DNA of 64,000 bases from Streptomyces sp. NBC_00341 (GTDB lineage: Bacteria > Actinomycetota > Actinomycetes > Streptomycetales > Streptomycetaceae): contig NZ_CP108002.1 of assembly GCF_041435055.1 (NCBI RefSeq), positions 4,650,001 through 4,714,000 of the forward strand. Direction: 5' to 3'. This document shows, one piece after another, positions 9,475 to 19,299 of the stretch (its first letter is position 1; every line of letters starts with the position of its first letter). The notes below the pieces were generated by a model, which saw only the letters and a list, made by a program, of their open reading frames with translations, did no database searches and was not told the DNA's origin. Both the position numbers and the translations under genes were made by a program.

Positions 9475-10359
9475 GTGACTGAGTACGACCATGGGTCCCT
9501 CCCCACGATGCCCCCTCCGCCCGAGCCCTTTCCCGCCGACGGGGACGCCGGGGCGATACCGGTGTACGGGCGGCTCGTCACCGAATCCGCCGACGCCACG
9601 GCATCCGCCGCCCGCACCGAATCCGTCCCCCTCACCGAATCCGCCGACGCGGCCGGGTCCTTGCCCGAGCCGCCCCCGGAAGTGGTCGAGGCCGCCCGGG
9701 GACTGCCCGGTCAGTGGCTGAGCGTTCCCGATCCCGCCTGGTCCGGTAAGGGCGTGCCGCCGGACTGGGCGGTCCCGGGCCGTTGGCGTACGGATGCCAC
9801 GGGCACGATCGTGGAGTGGGAGGACAACGCGGAGTACCGCCCTTCCCCGGAGGCGCTCGGCTGGCCCAGGGCCACCGACCCCGTCGAGTCCGCCGTCCAG
9901 CGCGCCGTGACCGGCTACGGCCCGCCCGGCGAGGTGCTTCGAACGCTGGCCGCCGCGAAGGTCGCGGTGCTCCTCGGCCCCGACGGCGAGCCGCTGGCCG
10001 TGCGCTCTGCGGAGGGCGAGCCCGTGGTCCCCGTCTTCACCGCCCCCGCGTACTACCGCGTCGTCGGGACGTTCGCGGCCCGGGTGGTCCCGGTGCCCGA
10101 CGTGGTGGAGGGACTGCCCGAGGGCCACTCCCTCTACGTCAACCCGACCGGCCCCGCGGGGATGGTCATGGACACCGGGGCGCTGGCCGAGGAGATCGCG
10201 GCCCAGGAGAGCGGTGCGGCCCGGCCGGTGCCGCCAGAGGAGCCGGGCGGGGCGGGAACGCCGCGCATCCACGCGACACGGGTGGGAGACCCGGCGGCCG
10301 CGCCGGGCCCCGACCCCTCCACGACCGGTGCGCCGGCCGGCGGAAGGCCGCAGGAGTGA
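9475..10359 (+). CDS. SseB-like, type VII secretion-associated protein (paralog 3)
   Basis: 294 residues from a GTG start. After an extra 65-residue Ala/Pro/Ser-rich N-terminal extension it follows the family plan closely: [72 protein letters not shown] disordered Pro/Gly tail follows residue about 240. It overlaps the next gene by 4 nt (GTGA), tying it to the ART-like protein. No membrane segments. Confidence 0.75.
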   Translation: MTEYDHGSLPTMPPPPEPFPADGDAGAIPVYGRLVTESADATASAARTESVPLTESADAAGSLPEPPPEVVEAARGLPGQWLSVPDPAWSGKGVPPDWAVPGRWRTDATGTIVEWEDNAEYRPSPEALGWPRATDPVESAVQRAVTGYGPPGEVLRTLAAAKVAVLLGPDGEPLAVRSAEGEPVVPVFTAPAYYRVVGTFAARVVPVPDVVEGLPEGHSLYVNPTGPAGMVMDTGALAEEIAAQESGAARPVPPEEPGGAGTPRIHATRVGDPAAAPGPDPSTTGAPAGGRPQE

Positions 10360-13300
10360 CTCGCTGGGGTGGGCCCTTCGCGCGGCGCAGAGGCGACCGC
10401 TCCCCGGCCCCCGTCGAACGGGCCGCCACGAACCGACCGGAAGCGGCACCGGAGCGACTCCTGCTGGAGGACTACGACGGCCTGCTGTTGCTCCGGACCC
10501 CTTCGGACGACACGCTCACCGCCACCGATGTCGCCGATCTGGCGCGCAGCATGCGCACGGACGACGGGACGGTGACCGTCATCGCGGGGGCCGAGGGGGC
10601 GCAGTCCGCCGCCTTCTGGCCGAGGCTGAGCGAACTCCTCGACTCACTGCGCGACTCGGGTACCGAGTCCGTACAACTGGTCATGGCCGGTGCCGGGCGC
10701 GACATCAAGGACCGGCCCGCCACCGCCCGCCGGATCGCCGACGGCTGGGGATTCGAGGTGAGGGCCCCGGACGGGCCGCCCCTCGTCGTACCGGGCGGTT
10801 CGCTCTTCGTGCCCGTCACGTCCCGCGCCAATGGGCGTGCGGCGGCGGGCGGTTGGTGGCGGTTCGCTCCGGGTGCCGAGCCGGAACCGCTGGGCCCGCG
10901 CAGCCCGGAGCCGTCCTGGCAGTCCGCGCTGCGCGGCGTGCCGTCGGGCACGGCCGGCGGGAGCGTGGTGGAACAGATCCCGGCCGGACTGCTGGTACGG
11001 CCCGCAGAGGCCGCTCCGGCCCAGCCGGGCGACCTCTACCACGCCGTGCCGGTCGACGCCCGGCGTCCGGCCGTGGTGATCGGTGTGCCCTACGGCGAGG
11101 ACGTATCGGCAGAGGAGGTCGCCGAGGTACTCACCGCGCTGCCGGAGGGCGTCAGGTCCGGTGTACGGCTCGCGCCCGGCGGGCGGCGGGACGTGCTGTC
11201 GCTGGCGCAGTCGGTGTCCGACCGGCTGGACGCCGATGTGGAGGTGATGACGGGGCTGCCGCTGGTCGCGGCGGGCGGTCCGCTGGGGACGTACTCCATA
11301 CGGTCGGTCCTGGCCGCACCGGACGGTACGCCGACGTGGATGCCGTTCGTGGACGCCGTCGTGTGCCGGCCGCCGGACGAGAACGGCCGTGCCCGGCTGC
11401 CCCGGGTGCTGCGCTGGACCCCGCCGCTGCCGGGGCCCGCGCGTCCGGAGGAGGGTGTGGTCGGCCTGACCGACCGCTGGCAGGTCACCGTCACCAGGGC
11501 GGGCCTGTGGGTCGGCCTGCGGGGCGGCCCCCCGCTGTCCCCCACGGCACGTCAGGTGGACCCGGGCGGGCCGGTGATCGAGCTGGGCATGCCGGGCGAA
11601 GTCATGGACGCGTCCCTGTGGCCGGCCCTGTCGGGTCTGTTGACAGCCCTGACACCGGCGCTGCGCGAGCGCGCGACACTGCACGTGCACGGCGTGTCCC
11701 AGGACGGTGGGCATGCACTGCGCCGGCTGGCCGCCCAGCACGGCTTGCGGACCCTGCGCTACGCCGCCCCCGCCCCGGCTCGCGCCGGGCTGAAGCCCCG
11801 GGTCCAGGCCCGGCCCGGCCCGGCCACCACGACGGCCCCGACAGCCACGGCTCCGACAGCCACGGCCGCGGCGCCGTCCGCGCCGGTGCGGACACCGTTG
11901 TCGACGACGGGACGATCCGGCGGGCCGGTACCGGCATCGGTACCCGCTTCCACACCCGCGTCTGTGTCTGCGCCGGCCCAGGGGATCCGGCCGGGCCCCG
12001 GGCCGGGGCAGGGACCACAGACGCAGTCCGCACAGCCGGAGCTGCCGGTCCAGCCCTCGCAGGCGGGACCGGGGCGTCCGGGGCGAGCCGCCGGATCGGG
12101 CTCCGTCCCGCCGGCGGAGGGCGCCGGGCGGGTCGCACGGGCGGAACGCGCCAGGCAGTTGAGAGAAGCCATGGCCACGGGGACGGCGGCGAGCGCCGGG
12201 GCAGGGGCGGACGCCGGGACTCCTGGACGGTCTGTTGGACCCGGCTCGGCCGCAAGGCCCGCAGATCCGGAGTCACTTGGGGTGCCCGGAGCGTCCGGAA
12301 CATCCGGGGAGCCCGCGGCGACGCAGGAAACCGGTGGAGAGGCCGAGGAGTTCGACTGGTCGGACGAGGGCGTTCCGACCGGGTCACTGGGGCGCGCCAG
12401 AAGGGCGGAAGCAGCCGGGGTACGGGCATCCGGCCCGGCGGCCGGCCCCCCGACGCCGGGCGAGGAAGCCGAGGACGGGGACGAGTCGGGCTCGGCCGGG
12501 ACCGATGTCCCGGCACGGCCCGCCGACCCCGGTCGAGCAGACGCCCCGCAGCGGACAGCCGAGCCGAGCGGGTCCGTTGAGCCCGGCAATGCGGCTGAGC
12601 CCACTGAGCCCTCTGAGCCCTCTGAGCTCACTGAGCCCACTGGGCCCGGTGATTCTGCTGATCCCGGCTCCGAGGCGATCGATGGAGCCGTGCCGGCCGA
12701 CGAGCCGGAGCTGAACGGCGCGCCGACCCACGCTCCGGTCCACGGGCCGGGCGCGGACACGAAGAAGGACGACCCGTCCGCACCGGACGACCCGTCCACG
12801 CCACCCGCACCGTCCGGTTCTGGCGAGCCGCGAGAAGAGGGCCGCGACGCGCTCGACAGGGGCGCTGACCAGGCAGAAACCGGCGAGGCACCCGGCCGGC
12901 CCGATGGCGTGCCCCCGGCGGAACCGGTGCGCGCGGAGTCCGGAACACCGGCCGAGCCGGGGCCCGCCACGCCTCCCACATCCCCGGGGGCCACGGCATC
13001 CCGGGACGAGGCGGCCCGGGTCCCGGACACCTCGATGCCCCCCGGCGTCCCTGAGGCCGCGAACACGACCGATATCCCCGATATCCCGGACACCCCTCTG
13101 CCGCCCGTCCCGTTGGAACCCGGCCACCGCAGTAGCGAAGCGGAGCGGACCGCCTTCCGCGCGCTCGCGGACCGGGCGTGGGACCGGCACGGCGCGGCCG
13201 TCGCCAGGTCCCTCGCCCGGGTGCCCGCACTGCGCGGCAAGGAACAGGAGGCGGCCCGTGCCGATCTGATCGCGCTGCGGATGTATCTGCTCACCCCCGA

Positions 13301-13871
13301 AGGCCCGTTGAGCCATGGCGCGGTGATCCGTGCCCTGCGCGACTACGAGCCCGACATGCTGCCGTACGGCGCCTGTGTGGCATCGGCACTGAACAGGCTG
13401 CCGTCCTACCGGGGCGCCGTGGTGCGCGGCACGGGCAGCGACCCCGCCTCCGACGGTTCCGGCGTCCCGGCGCTGCCCCGTCCCGGGACTCTGCTGCGCG
13501 ATGCGGCCCTACTGAGCACCACGCCGCTCGATTCCGACCGTGCGGCCATGATGCCGGGTGGGAGCTATGTCATCTGGTCGGTGGCAGGCCGTCGTGTACG
13601 GCAGTTGTCCGACCACAGCCGTGGGCCCGAGGAGGTGGTGTTCGCCCCGGGAACCCTCTTCCGGGTGCTGGACGTCCGCCGGGACGGCCCGTCCGTACAG
13701 ATTTTCTTGCGAGAACTGACCGGTCCTGCCACGGCGACCGCGCCCGATCCCGATGCGGACCGAGCCGTACTCGCCCGGATGGACGATGTCGTGCGCGGGC
13801 GCTCGACGACACCCGCGGGCACCGGCCACTGGCCGGAGCGCTGCGCCGGTGCCGTGGGGGCCGGGCCGTGA
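10356..13871 (+). CDS. Large protein with C-terminal ADP-ribosyltransferase-like domain
   Basis: 1,171 residues from the GTG that overlaps the previous stop (GTGA); an open frame extends further upstream but only through the preceding gene. Residues 30-470 are a conserved-looking region with no family I recognise; about 470-920 are low-complexity Ala/Pro/Gly/Glu linker; about 925-1130 resemble the ART fold used by toxins: YRGAVVRG (Arg near residue 1023), LLSTTPL (near 1052) and [14 protein letters not shown] (near 1091). The residue two before the conserved Glu is Pro, not the Glu/Gln of the usual ExE/QxE pair, so activity is doubtful. Position suggests a type VII-linked effector or structural partner; that is inference. 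Confidence 0.65.
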   Translation: MTRWGGPFARRRGDRSPAPVERAATNRPEAAPERLLLEDYDGLLLLRTPSDDTLTATDVADLARSMRTDDGTVTVIAGAEGAQSAAFWPRLSELLDSLRDSGTESVQLVMAGAGRDIKDRPATARRIADGWGFEVRAPDGPPLVVPGGSLFVPVTSRANGRAAAGGWWRFAPGAEPEPLGPRSPEPSWQSALRGVPSGTAGGSVVEQIPAGLLVRPAEAAPAQPGDLYHAVPVDARRPAVVIGVPYGEDVSAEEVAEVLTALPEGVRSGVRLAPGGRRDVLSLAQSVSDRLDADVEVMTGLPLVAAGGPLGTYSIRSVLAAPDGTPTWMPFVDAVVCRPPDENGRARLPRVLRWTPPLPGPARPEEGVVGLTDRWQVTVTRAGLWVGLRGGPPLSPTARQVDPGGPVIELGMPGEVMDASLWPALSGLLTALTPALRERATLHVHGVSQDGGHALRRLAAQHGLRTLRYAAPAPARAGLKPRVQARPGPATTTAPTATAPTATAAAPSAPVRTPLSTTGRSGGPVPASVPASTPASVSAPAQGIRPGPGPGQGPQTQSAQPELPVQPSQAGPGRPGRAAGSGSVPPAEGAGRVARAERARQLREAMATGTAASAGAGADAGTPGRSVGPGSAARPADPESLGVPGASGTSGEPAATQETGGEAEEFDWSDEGVPTGSLGRARRAEAAGVRASGPAAGPPTPGEEAEDGDESGSAGTDVPARPADPGRADAPQRTAEPSGSVEPGNAAEPTEPSEPSELTEPTGPGDSADPGSEAIDGAVPADEPELNGAPTHAPVHGPGADTKKDDPSAPDDPSTPPAPSGSGEPREEGRDALDRGADQAETGEAPGRPDGVPPAEPVRAESGTPAEPGPATPPTSPGATASRDEAARVPDTSMPPGVPEAANTTDIPDIPDTPLPPVPLEPGHRSSEAERTAFRALADRAWDRHGAAVARSLARVPALRGKEQEAARADLIALRMYLLTPEGPLSHGAVIRALRDYEPDMLPYGACVASALNRLPSYRGAVVRGTGSDPASDGSGVPALPRPGTLLRDAALLSTTPLDSDRAAMMPGGSYVIWSVAGRRVRQLSDHSRGPEEVVFAPGTLFRVLDVRRDGPSVQIFLRELTGPATATAPDPDADRAVLARMDDVVRGRSTTPAGTGHWPERCAGAVGAGP

Positions 13872-13906
13872 CGCGACACCCACCCAGAGATGAGTAAGGA
13901 AATTGC

Positions 13907-15481
13907 ATGGCACGTGAGCATGATCCTTCCAATGGCATACCGTCACGGTCCGGCACGTCCGCGGGCGCGGGCGCATCCGGTAACGCGCCGGTGTCGGTCC
14001 GCCGGGCGGTGACGATGCAGGGAGCAGCCGGGGACCCGGGCGATGCGCTGGCCCCCGGTGGAGCTCTGACGCCGGGCGGCGGACGGAGCGGTGGCACGGA
14101 CGCGTCGTCCACCGGGCCCACCACGAACTCGACCGCCCGTACGCCGAGCCCGCCGAGTAACGGGCCGGAGAATGAGGGCCCGGTGAACGAGGGCCCCGAG
14201 AACAAGGGTCCCGAGAACGAGGGCCCAAAGAACCAGGACCCGGGGAACGAGGATCCTGAGAACCAGGACCCGGAAGGCAAGGACTCCGGGGAGGAGACCG
14301 CCGAGCGTACGAACGCCGGCGAGGCCACCGGCACCGCGGAAGGCGGCGCCGCCGCCATCGGCGCTCCGGAGGCCCCGTCCACCGCCCCGGACGCAACCGG
14401 GTCGGCTGCCACGGGCCAGGCTGAACCGTCCGCCTCCTCCGTCCCCGCTTCTCCCGAATCCTCCACCTCCACCTCCACCTCCGCCGCTGCCACCGCGTCC
14501 ACGTCATCTCCGTCCTCCCCGGACCCGACTACCGGTCCGACGGCCGTCAGGACCGTCGGCGCGGGACCGGACGAGGCCGTGGCCGCGGGAGCGGCGGGCA
14601 GCGGTGGCGCGGGCGCGAACGCGCACGCGGACGGCGAACCGCCCAGCAGCCGGCCCAAGAAGCCGATGCTGGCGGCGGCGGCGATCGTCGGAGCGATACT
14701 GATCGCGGTCCCGTTCCTCGTGGCCGGGCAGGACGACCGTGAGCCCGAGCAGACCCGGACGCAGAACGCGGCCGGCACGCTGCTGGGCAGCGAGCGCTCC
14801 ATCGTTCCGGACACGTACACGAGCGAGTCGCCGTCTCCCTCCGTCAAGCCGAGCAAGAAGGTGAAGGAGAAGGAGAAGCAGGCCCCGCCGCCGGCCCCGC
14901 AGCAGACACTCACGCCTTCCCCGAGCGCGTCCGAGAAGGCCAAGGTCAAGCCCAAGAAGAAGCCCAAGCCCAAGGTCAAGGAGCTGACCGGGGCGGAGAA
15001 GCTCCGCCGGTGGGCCAACGGCCGTTCCGGTGTGCAGAACACGGTGATCAGGAACGCGTCGACGTCCCAGTGCGTGGACATCGCGAACTACGGCAAGGGC
15101 AAGCCGACCGCTCCGGTCAACCAGTACCCGTGCAACGCCACGACCGCCGACAACCAGCTGTGGAGCCTGGACATCGTGCACAAGAGCGGCGGGCCCCAGA
15201 ACGCCCCCGTCTTCCTGATCCGCAACACCAAGGACGGGCTCTGCCTGGACGTCGGCTACTACGACGCCAGGCCGGCGGGTTCGAAGGTCAGCGAATTCAA
15301 CTGCCGTGCGACCGGTGACAACCAGCTCTGGTGGCTCGACCCCCGCGGGGACGGGACGAACTGGATCCGTAACGTCGTCAGCAACGACCTGTGCCTGCGC
15401 CCGACCGGCGGCGCCTCCGCAGGCAACGACGCCCGGCTCGTAATCGCCCAGTGCGGTGCCGGCGACCACTGGATCGTCTGA
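13907..15481 (+). CDS. Membrane-anchored protein with C-terminal ricin B-type lectin domain
   Basis: 524 residues; the ATG follows AAGGA at suitable spacing. The N-terminal 250 residues are low complexity and include an Asn/Gly/Pro/Glu repeat tract at about residues 85-126 (NEGP, NKGP, NQDP units). One membrane helix at about 252-274 (LAAAAIVGAILIAVPFLVAG) is followed by a Lys/Pro-rich stalk and, from about 375, a ricin-type beta-trefoil with three subdomains: CVDIANYG, NNQ-type QLWSLD; LCLDVGYYD, NQLWWLD; LCLRPTGG, DHWIV. Predicted topology is N-in, lectin outside, so it may bind cell-wall or surface sugars next to the secretion-associated genes. Confidence 0.78.
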   Translation: MAREHDPSNGIPSRSGTSAGAGASGNAPVSVRRAVTMQGAAGDPGDALAPGGALTPGGGRSGGTDASSTGPTTNSTARTPSPPSNGPENEGPVNEGPENKGPENEGPKNQDPGNEDPENQDPEGKDSGEETAERTNAGEATGTAEGGAAAIGAPEAPSTAPDATGSAATGQAEPSASSVPASPESSTSTSTSAAATASTSSPSSPDPTTGPTAVRTVGAGPDEAVAAGAAGSGGAGANAHADGEPPSSRPKKPMLAAAAIVGAILIAVPFLVAGQDDREPEQTRTQNAAGTLLGSERSIVPDTYTSESPSPSVKPSKKVKEKEKQAPPPAPQQTLTPSPSASEKAKVKPKKKPKPKVKELTGAEKLRRWANGRSGVQNTVIRNASTSQCVDIANYGKGKPTAPVNQYPCNATTADNQLWSLDIVHKSGGPQNAPVFLIRNTKDGLCLDVGYYDARPAGSKVSEFNCRATGDNQLWWLDPRGDGTNWIRNVVSNDLCLRPTGGASAGNDARLVIAQCGAGDHWIV

Positions 15482-15512
15482 GGGCCCGCTCCCACGGGTC
15501 GGTGGCCCACGT

Positions 15513-15558
15513 GTCCCCGCCTCACCGTTGCACTCACCTGCACCGGGGAGGCGGGGAC
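15513..15558 (+). terminator. Hairpin downstream of the lectin gene
   Basis: A perfect 11-bp stem (GTCCCCGCCTC at 15513-15523 with GAGGCGGGGAC at 15548-15558) and a 24-nt loop, about 30 bp after the lectin stop. No U-tract follows, as is common for terminators in this group. Confidence 0.45.
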
Positions 15559-15583
15559 GCGCTCTTGTGCGGCACCGGGAACG

Positions 15584-15624
15584 AAAAAACCGTCCCCGGC
15601 CTGTTCTCACAGGTCGGGGACGGT
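15584..15624 (-). terminator. Intrinsic terminator of tRNA-Ser(CGA)
   Basis: Read on the - strand, a near-perfect 16-bp stem (ACCGTCCCCG core, TCTC-type loop near 15606) is followed directly by six T residues (the A-run 15584-15589 on the + strand). It lies 6 bp beyond the encoded CCA of the tRNA. This is the clearest canonical terminator in the window. Confidence 0.85.
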
Positions 15625-15630
15625 TCCTCG

Positions 15631-15718
15631 TGGCGGTAGCGGAGGGATTTGAACCCTCGGTGAGTTTCCCCACACTCGCTTTCGAGGCGAGCTCCTTCGG
15701 CCGCTCGGACACGCTACC
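15631..15718 (-). tRNA. tRNA-Ser (CGA)
   Basis: 88 nt including an encoded CCA. The acceptor stem pairs GGTAGCG (15718-15712 on the - strand) with CGCTACC (ending at 15635), discriminator G. The anticodon arm CTCGCCTCGAAAGCGAG places CGA in the loop; there is a long class II variable arm as expected for serine, and a GGTTCAAATCC T-arm. Confidence 0.95.
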
Positions 15719-15796
15719 GAGAGAGAGCTTAGACCATCTCGGCCGTCCGTCGAAATCCGATTCCCGGTGGCACGGCCCCCACGCGGGGGTGCCAGG

Positions 15797-16309
15797 TCAG
15801 CGGTGGCGGAAGAAGGCGGTGAGAGGGGCCGCGCAGTCGGCTTCCAGCACTCCGGGGATCACCTCGGGGCGGTGGTTGAGCCGGCGGTCGCGCACGACGT
15901 CCCAGAGCGAGCCGGCCGCTCCGGCCTTCTCGTCCCGGGCCCCGTAGACGACCCGGGCCACCCGGGACTGCACCAGGGCGCCCGCGCACATCGTGCAGGG
16001 CTCCAGGGTGACCACCAGGGTGCATCCGGACAGCCGCCATTCGCCGAGCGCGGCGGCGGCCCGGCGCAGCGCGAGGATCTCGGCGTGGGCGGTCGGGTCG
16101 CCGGTCGCCTCGCGTTCGTTGTGTCCCGCGGCGAGCAGCGCGCCGTCCGGGGCGAGGACGACGGCGCCGACCGGCACATCGCCGGCCGCCGCCGCCCGGT
16201 CGGCCTCGTCCAGGGCACGGCGCATGGCCACCCGCCACGGGTCCCGTACGGGATCGTGGGGTGCGTCGGGCGGTCGGGGCGGGTCCTGCGGGTGCGGTGC
16301 TTCGGTCAC
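15797..16309 (-). CDS. tadA: tRNA-specific adenosine deaminase TadA
   Basis: 170 residues, GTG start with an upstream AAGG. Zinc deaminase motifs are intact: HAE at 75-77 (His ligand and catalytic Glu) and PCTMC at 104-108 (Cys105 and Cys108 ligands). The family makes inosine at the wobble position of tRNA-Arg(ACG). The partner gene ends 9 nt upstream, so the two are probably co-transcribed. A cytosine or guanine deaminase is the alternative, but the Met-rich PCTMCAGAL motif and neighbour favour TadA. Confidence 0.9.
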   Translation of the reverse strand: MTEAPHPQDPPRPPDAPHDPVRDPWRVAMRRALDEADRAAAAGDVPVGAVVLAPDGALLAAGHNEREATGDPTAHAEILALRRAAAALGEWRLSGCTLVVTLEPCTMCAGALVQSRVARVVYGARDEKAGAAGSLWDVVRDRRLNHRPEVIPGVLEADCAAPLTAFFRHR

Positions 16310-16318
16310 CCGCGGACC

Positions 16319-16897
16319 TTAACGGACGGTCTCCAGGACCTCGGCCGCTCCCAGCGCGTCCGCGATCTCCACCAGTGCGTCCGACCGCAGCATCAGCAGC
16401 TCCGCCTCGGGAAGCCCGAGGTCGGACAGGAGCCCGGTGTCACCGAGCGGGCCTGCCGGTACGGCGTCGAGTCCGTCGTCGTCATCGTCATTGTTGGAGT
16501 TGTCGTGGTCGGCGTTGGTGTTGTCGTGGTCGGGGGCGTTGTCCGGCTCGTCGTCCTCGGTACCGTCGAGGCCGACGAGCTCTTCGAGAGCGGCAATCGA
16601 GTCCTCGGCCCCGGGTTCGCGGCCGAGCAGTTCATCGGTGAGCAGGATCTCCCCGTACGAGGAGCGGGTGGCGGCGGAGGCGTTCGAGACGTAGATACGC
16701 GGGTCCTCCTCACCGTCCACCCGGATGACGCCGAACCAGGCGTCCTCCTGTTCGATGAAAACGAGCACCGTGTCCTCGTCAACCGAGGCCTCACGGGCCA
16801 GATCCGTCAGATCGGACAGGGTCTCCACGTCGTCGAGATCCGTGTCGCTCGCTTCCCACCCGTCTTCGGTGCGCGCGAGCAGTGCGGCGAAGTACAC
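16319..16897 (-). CDS. tRNA adenosine deaminase-associated protein
   Basis: 192 residues from a GTG preceded by GGGAGAG at 5-6 nt; an ATG 21 nt further upstream (16918) has no good ribosome site. The N-terminal half (YFAALLARTEDGWEASD, VFIEQEDAWFGVIRVDG) and C-terminal helix (SDALVEIADALGAAEVLE) are what I recall of the conserved partner always beside tadA in Streptomyces. Between them lies a strongly acidic Asp/Asn-rich insert (about residues 118-150). No catalytic motif is visible; the role is unproven. Confidence 0.82.
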   Translation of the reverse strand: MYFAALLARTEDGWEASDTDLDDVETLSDLTDLAREASVDEDTVLVFIEQEDAWFGVIRVDGEEDPRIYVSNASAATRSSYGEILLTDELLGREPGAEDSIAALEELVGLDGTEDDEPDNAPDHDNTNADHDNSNNDDDDDGLDAVPAGPLGDTGLLSDLGLPEAELLMLRSDALVEIADALGAAEVLETVR

Positions 16898-17084
16898 CGT
16901 GACTCTCCCACTGGTCATAGGGGTGTCGGTCCGGCGGGAGGGCAGTCGGTGGTCCGGCTGCCCTGCGTCCCGCCCATCGGAATCGTGGCAGAAACGAGGG
17001 CCTCGCGAGAGCAGTTCGGACGTTGCGTCGGCCATCAGTTCTGTCCGGGGCGGCCACCAGGGGGTTCTTCCGCAGGCCGGACGG

Positions 17085-17342
17085 CTACCAGCGAAACGTC
17101 CGCATCCGCATGGCCTGGCGCATTCGGGCGGCCTTGACGCGCCGCGGCTGCACCCGGTCGCGCAGCGCCTTGGCCTCGTGAAGCTCGCGGAGGAACTGGG
17201 CGCGCCGCCTGCGACGCTGCGCGTCGGTCTCCTGCGGGTCGCTCTCCTGCGCGTCGGTCTCCCGGGTGTCCCCCGTGTCCCGCGCATCCCTGAGGCCGGG
17301 AGGGTCCGTCCCGTCCCGTTTCCGCTGCGCCCCGTCCGGCAT
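17085..17342 (-). CDS. Small basic conserved hypothetical protein
   Basis: 85 residues from the ATG at 17342. The first half is Asp/Thr/Gln-rich with DAQE-type repeats; the second half is very basic (QRRRRRAQFLRELHEAK, VKAARMRQAMRMRTFRW) and could bind nucleic acid. It lies divergently from upp, about 100 bp away, and in the same direction as the tadA pair. I recall a small protein at this position in other Streptomyces but cannot assign a function. Confidence 0.55.
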   Translation of the reverse strand: MPDGAQRKRDGTDPPGLRDARDTGDTRETDAQESDPQETDAQRRRRRAQFLRELHEAKALRDRVQPRRVKAARMRQAMRMRTFRW

Positions 17343-17445
17343 CGGCTCATCACCCCAAGGCTGGGTCCGTATGCCCCCACCTTCCCCCCGAACGTGTGGT
17401 TGATGCCAGCGCACGGGTACGGGAGGCGCGGCTACTGTGGGTCCC

Positions 17446-18081
17446 ATGCGGATCCACGTCGTCGACCACCCGCTGGTCGCGCACAAACTCACCACCCTGC
17501 GCGACAAGCGCACCGACTCCCCGACCTTCCGGCGCCTCGCCGACGAGCTGGTCACCCTGCTCGCGTACGAGGCCACCCGCGATGTGCGCACCGAGCAGGT
17601 CGACATCGAGACCCCGGTGACACCCACCACCGGAGTGAAGCTCTCGTACCCGCGGCCCCTGGTCGTGCCGATCCTGCGGGCCGGCCTCGGCATGCTCGAC
17701 GGCATGGTGCGGCTGCTGCCGACCGCGGAGGTGGGCTTCCTGGGCATGATCCGCGACGAGGAGACGCTCCAGGCGTCCACGTACGCGTCCCGGATGCCCG
17801 AGGACCTCTCGGGCCGCCAGGTGTACGTCCTGGACCCGATGCTGGCCACCGGCGGCACCCTGGTCGCGGCCATCCGGGAGCTGATCAAGCGCGGTGCGGA
17901 CGACGTCACCGCCGTCGTGCTGCTCGCCGCGCCCGAGGGCGTCGAGGTGATGGAGCGCGAGCTGGCGGGTACGCCGGTCACCGTGGTCACCGCCTCGGTC
18001 GACGAGCGCCTCAACGAGCACGGCTACATCGTGCCGGGCCTGGGCGACGCGGGTGACCGGATGTACGGCACCGCCGACTAG
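17446..18081 (+). CDS. upp: Uracil phosphoribosyltransferase
   Basis: 211 residues. Converts uracil and PRPP to UMP in pyrimidine salvage. Shows the family's [11 protein letters not shown] segment, the PRPP-binding loop DPMLATGGT, and the C-terminal uracil site ([12 protein letters not shown]). I chose the ATG at 17446 (MRIHVVDHP); a GTG 9 nt earlier is in frame. Divergent from the small basic gene and convergent with the LytR-C gene. Confidence 0.95.
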   Translation: MRIHVVDHPLVAHKLTTLRDKRTDSPTFRRLADELVTLLAYEATRDVRTEQVDIETPVTPTTGVKLSYPRPLVVPILRAGLGMLDGMVRLLPTAEVGFLGMIRDEETLQASTYASRMPEDLSGRQVYVLDPMLATGGTLVAAIRELIKRGADDVTAVVLLAAPEGVEVMERELAGTPVTVVTASVDERLNEHGYIVPGLGDAGDRMYGTAD

Positions 18082-18151
18082 GGCGTCCTGACCGGGGCGC
18101 CCTCTGGACCTCCCGGCCGTCCCGGCTGCCCCGCCCGCCCCGCGCGGTCCC

Positions 18152-18772
18152 TCAGCAGGAGGACGGTGCGGGGGAGGGCTTGAGCAGGGCGGTCAGTGCG
18201 GTGGAGGCCGCCCGGGGCGTGCTGAACGCCTTGAACTTCGTACCGATGATCAGATCGACGTCCGCGGTCTTGCGGGCGTCGGTCTTCGTCGCGGCACCCG
18301 GCAGCTGCGTGCCGAGCACCGGGAAGGTGCCGTTGACCGCGGTCGGAGCGCCCAGCAGTATGCCGCTCCCGGCGACCTTCTTGTCGTACGCGGCCGGGGC
18401 GTTGCCGACCTTGCCGATCGCGAACCCGCGCTTCTTCAGCTCATCGGCCGCCGCCTTCGCGAGCCCGCCGCGCGGGGTCGCGTTGTAGACGTTGACCTTG
18501 ATCTTCGCGGGCTTCGGCAGCGCCACGGCCTGCGCGGACGGCTTGGCGGACGGGCAGTCCGCCTTGCGGTCGGCCGCGCTGGCCGTCTTGTCGCCGCCCG
18601 TGAAGACATCGATGAGCTGCAGCGTGCCCCATCCGGCCACGCCTAGGGCGACCACGGAGGCGACGGTCGCGAGGACCAGTTTGCTGCGGCGGCGGGGGCG
18701 CCGCATGCGCGGGTACTTGTCACCCGTGATGCGGTACTTTCCGCCCATGCCTGGGGGAGTGAGCATGCTCAT
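18152..18772 (-). CDS. Membrane-anchored LytR C-terminal domain protein
   Basis: 206 residues from MSMLTPPGMGG. A short basic N-terminus (MRRPRRRSK) precedes one membrane helix (LVLATVASVVALGVAGWGTL, about residues 31-50). The extracytoplasmic part is a LytR-C domain (IKVNVYNATPRGGLA, ADELKKRGFAIGKVGN, DVDLIIGTKF) of the type fused to LytR-CpsA-Psr cell-wall ligases, but the ligase domain is absent. Likely a cell-envelope accessory protein. Confidence 0.78.
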   Translation of the reverse strand: MSMLTPPGMGGKYRITGDKYPRMRRPRRRSKLVLATVASVVALGVAGWGTLQLIDVFTGGDKTASAADRKADCPSAKPSAQAVALPKPAKIKVNVYNATPRGGLAKAAADELKKRGFAIGKVGNAPAAYDKKVAGSGILLGAPTAVNGTFPVLGTQLPGAATKTDARKTADVDLIIGTKFKAFSTPRAASTALTALLKPSPAPSSC

Positions 18773-18887
18773 GGGCGCAGCGTAGTGCGACCCGGTGATG
18801 ATGCCTACTAAATGATCAATGGATCGCACCCGTCCGAGTGGGAAAGCACCCGAACGAACCCCGAACGGCGGGCAGTGGTGTGGTGTC

Positions 18888-19184
18888 TCAGCCGAGTTCG
18901 AGCACGCGGGCGTGCAGTACCTGGCGCTGCTGGAGCGCGGCCCGGACGGCGCGGTGCAGTCCGTCCTCCAGGTAGAGGTCGCCCTGCCACTTCACGACGT
19001 GCGCGAACAGATCGCCGTAGAAGGTGGAGTCCTCGGCGAGCAGGGTTTCGAGATCCAGCTGGCCCTTGGTGGTCACGAGCTGGTCGAGGCGGACCGGGCG
19101 CGGCGCGACGTCCGCCCACTGCCGGGTGCTTTCCCGGCCGTGGTCGGGATAAGGCTGCCCATTTCCGATGCGCTTGAAGATCAC
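18888..19184 (-). CDS. Conserved 98-residue protein, ParB/VapB-like annotation uncertain
   Basis: 98 residues (MIFKRIGNGQPYPDHG...). It is conserved in Streptomyces in this position as far as I recall and sometimes named as a VapB-family antitoxin. The text (RLDQLVTTKGQLDLETLL, then YLEDGLHRAVRAAL) looks more like the DGxHR segment of ParB/Srx-like folds than a ribbon-helix-helix. No toxin gene is adjacent, so a toxin-antitoxin role is not supported by context. Confidence 0.65.
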   Translation of the reverse strand: MIFKRIGNGQPYPDHGRESTRQWADVAPRPVRLDQLVTTKGQLDLETLLAEDSTFYGDLFAHVVKWQGDLYLEDGLHRAVRAALQQRQVLHARVLELG

Positions 19185-19299
19185 ACGGAAAGCCTACCGG
19201 CCTGGGGCCTCCGGGCGCAGCCATGGGGCCGGACTGCGCCGCCCGCCGCAAGGGCATATAAGCGGCTATACCGGAATTCCGTGAGCCGGGCCGCCGCGC

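Noticed and set aside
9783..10355. N-terminal extension of the ART-like protein gene
   Set aside because: This part lies wholly inside SseB-like paralog 3 in another frame; the GTG at 10356 in a GTGA overlap is the natural start.
12600..12660. GAGCC-rich repeats in the linker of the ART-like gene as a regulatory repeat array
   Set aside because: They encode Glu/Pro/Ser/Thr linker residues in frame ([10 protein letters not shown]) and are explained as coding low complexity.
13100..13871. Assigning the C-terminal domain as an active ADP-ribosylating toxin
   Set aside because: The first residue of the catalytic ExE pair is Pro; only an ART-like fold is supported.
18888..19184. Calling this a toxin-antitoxin antitoxin
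   Set aside because: No toxin gene adjoins it and the sequence lacks a clear ribbon-helix-helix; left as conserved protein of uncertain type.
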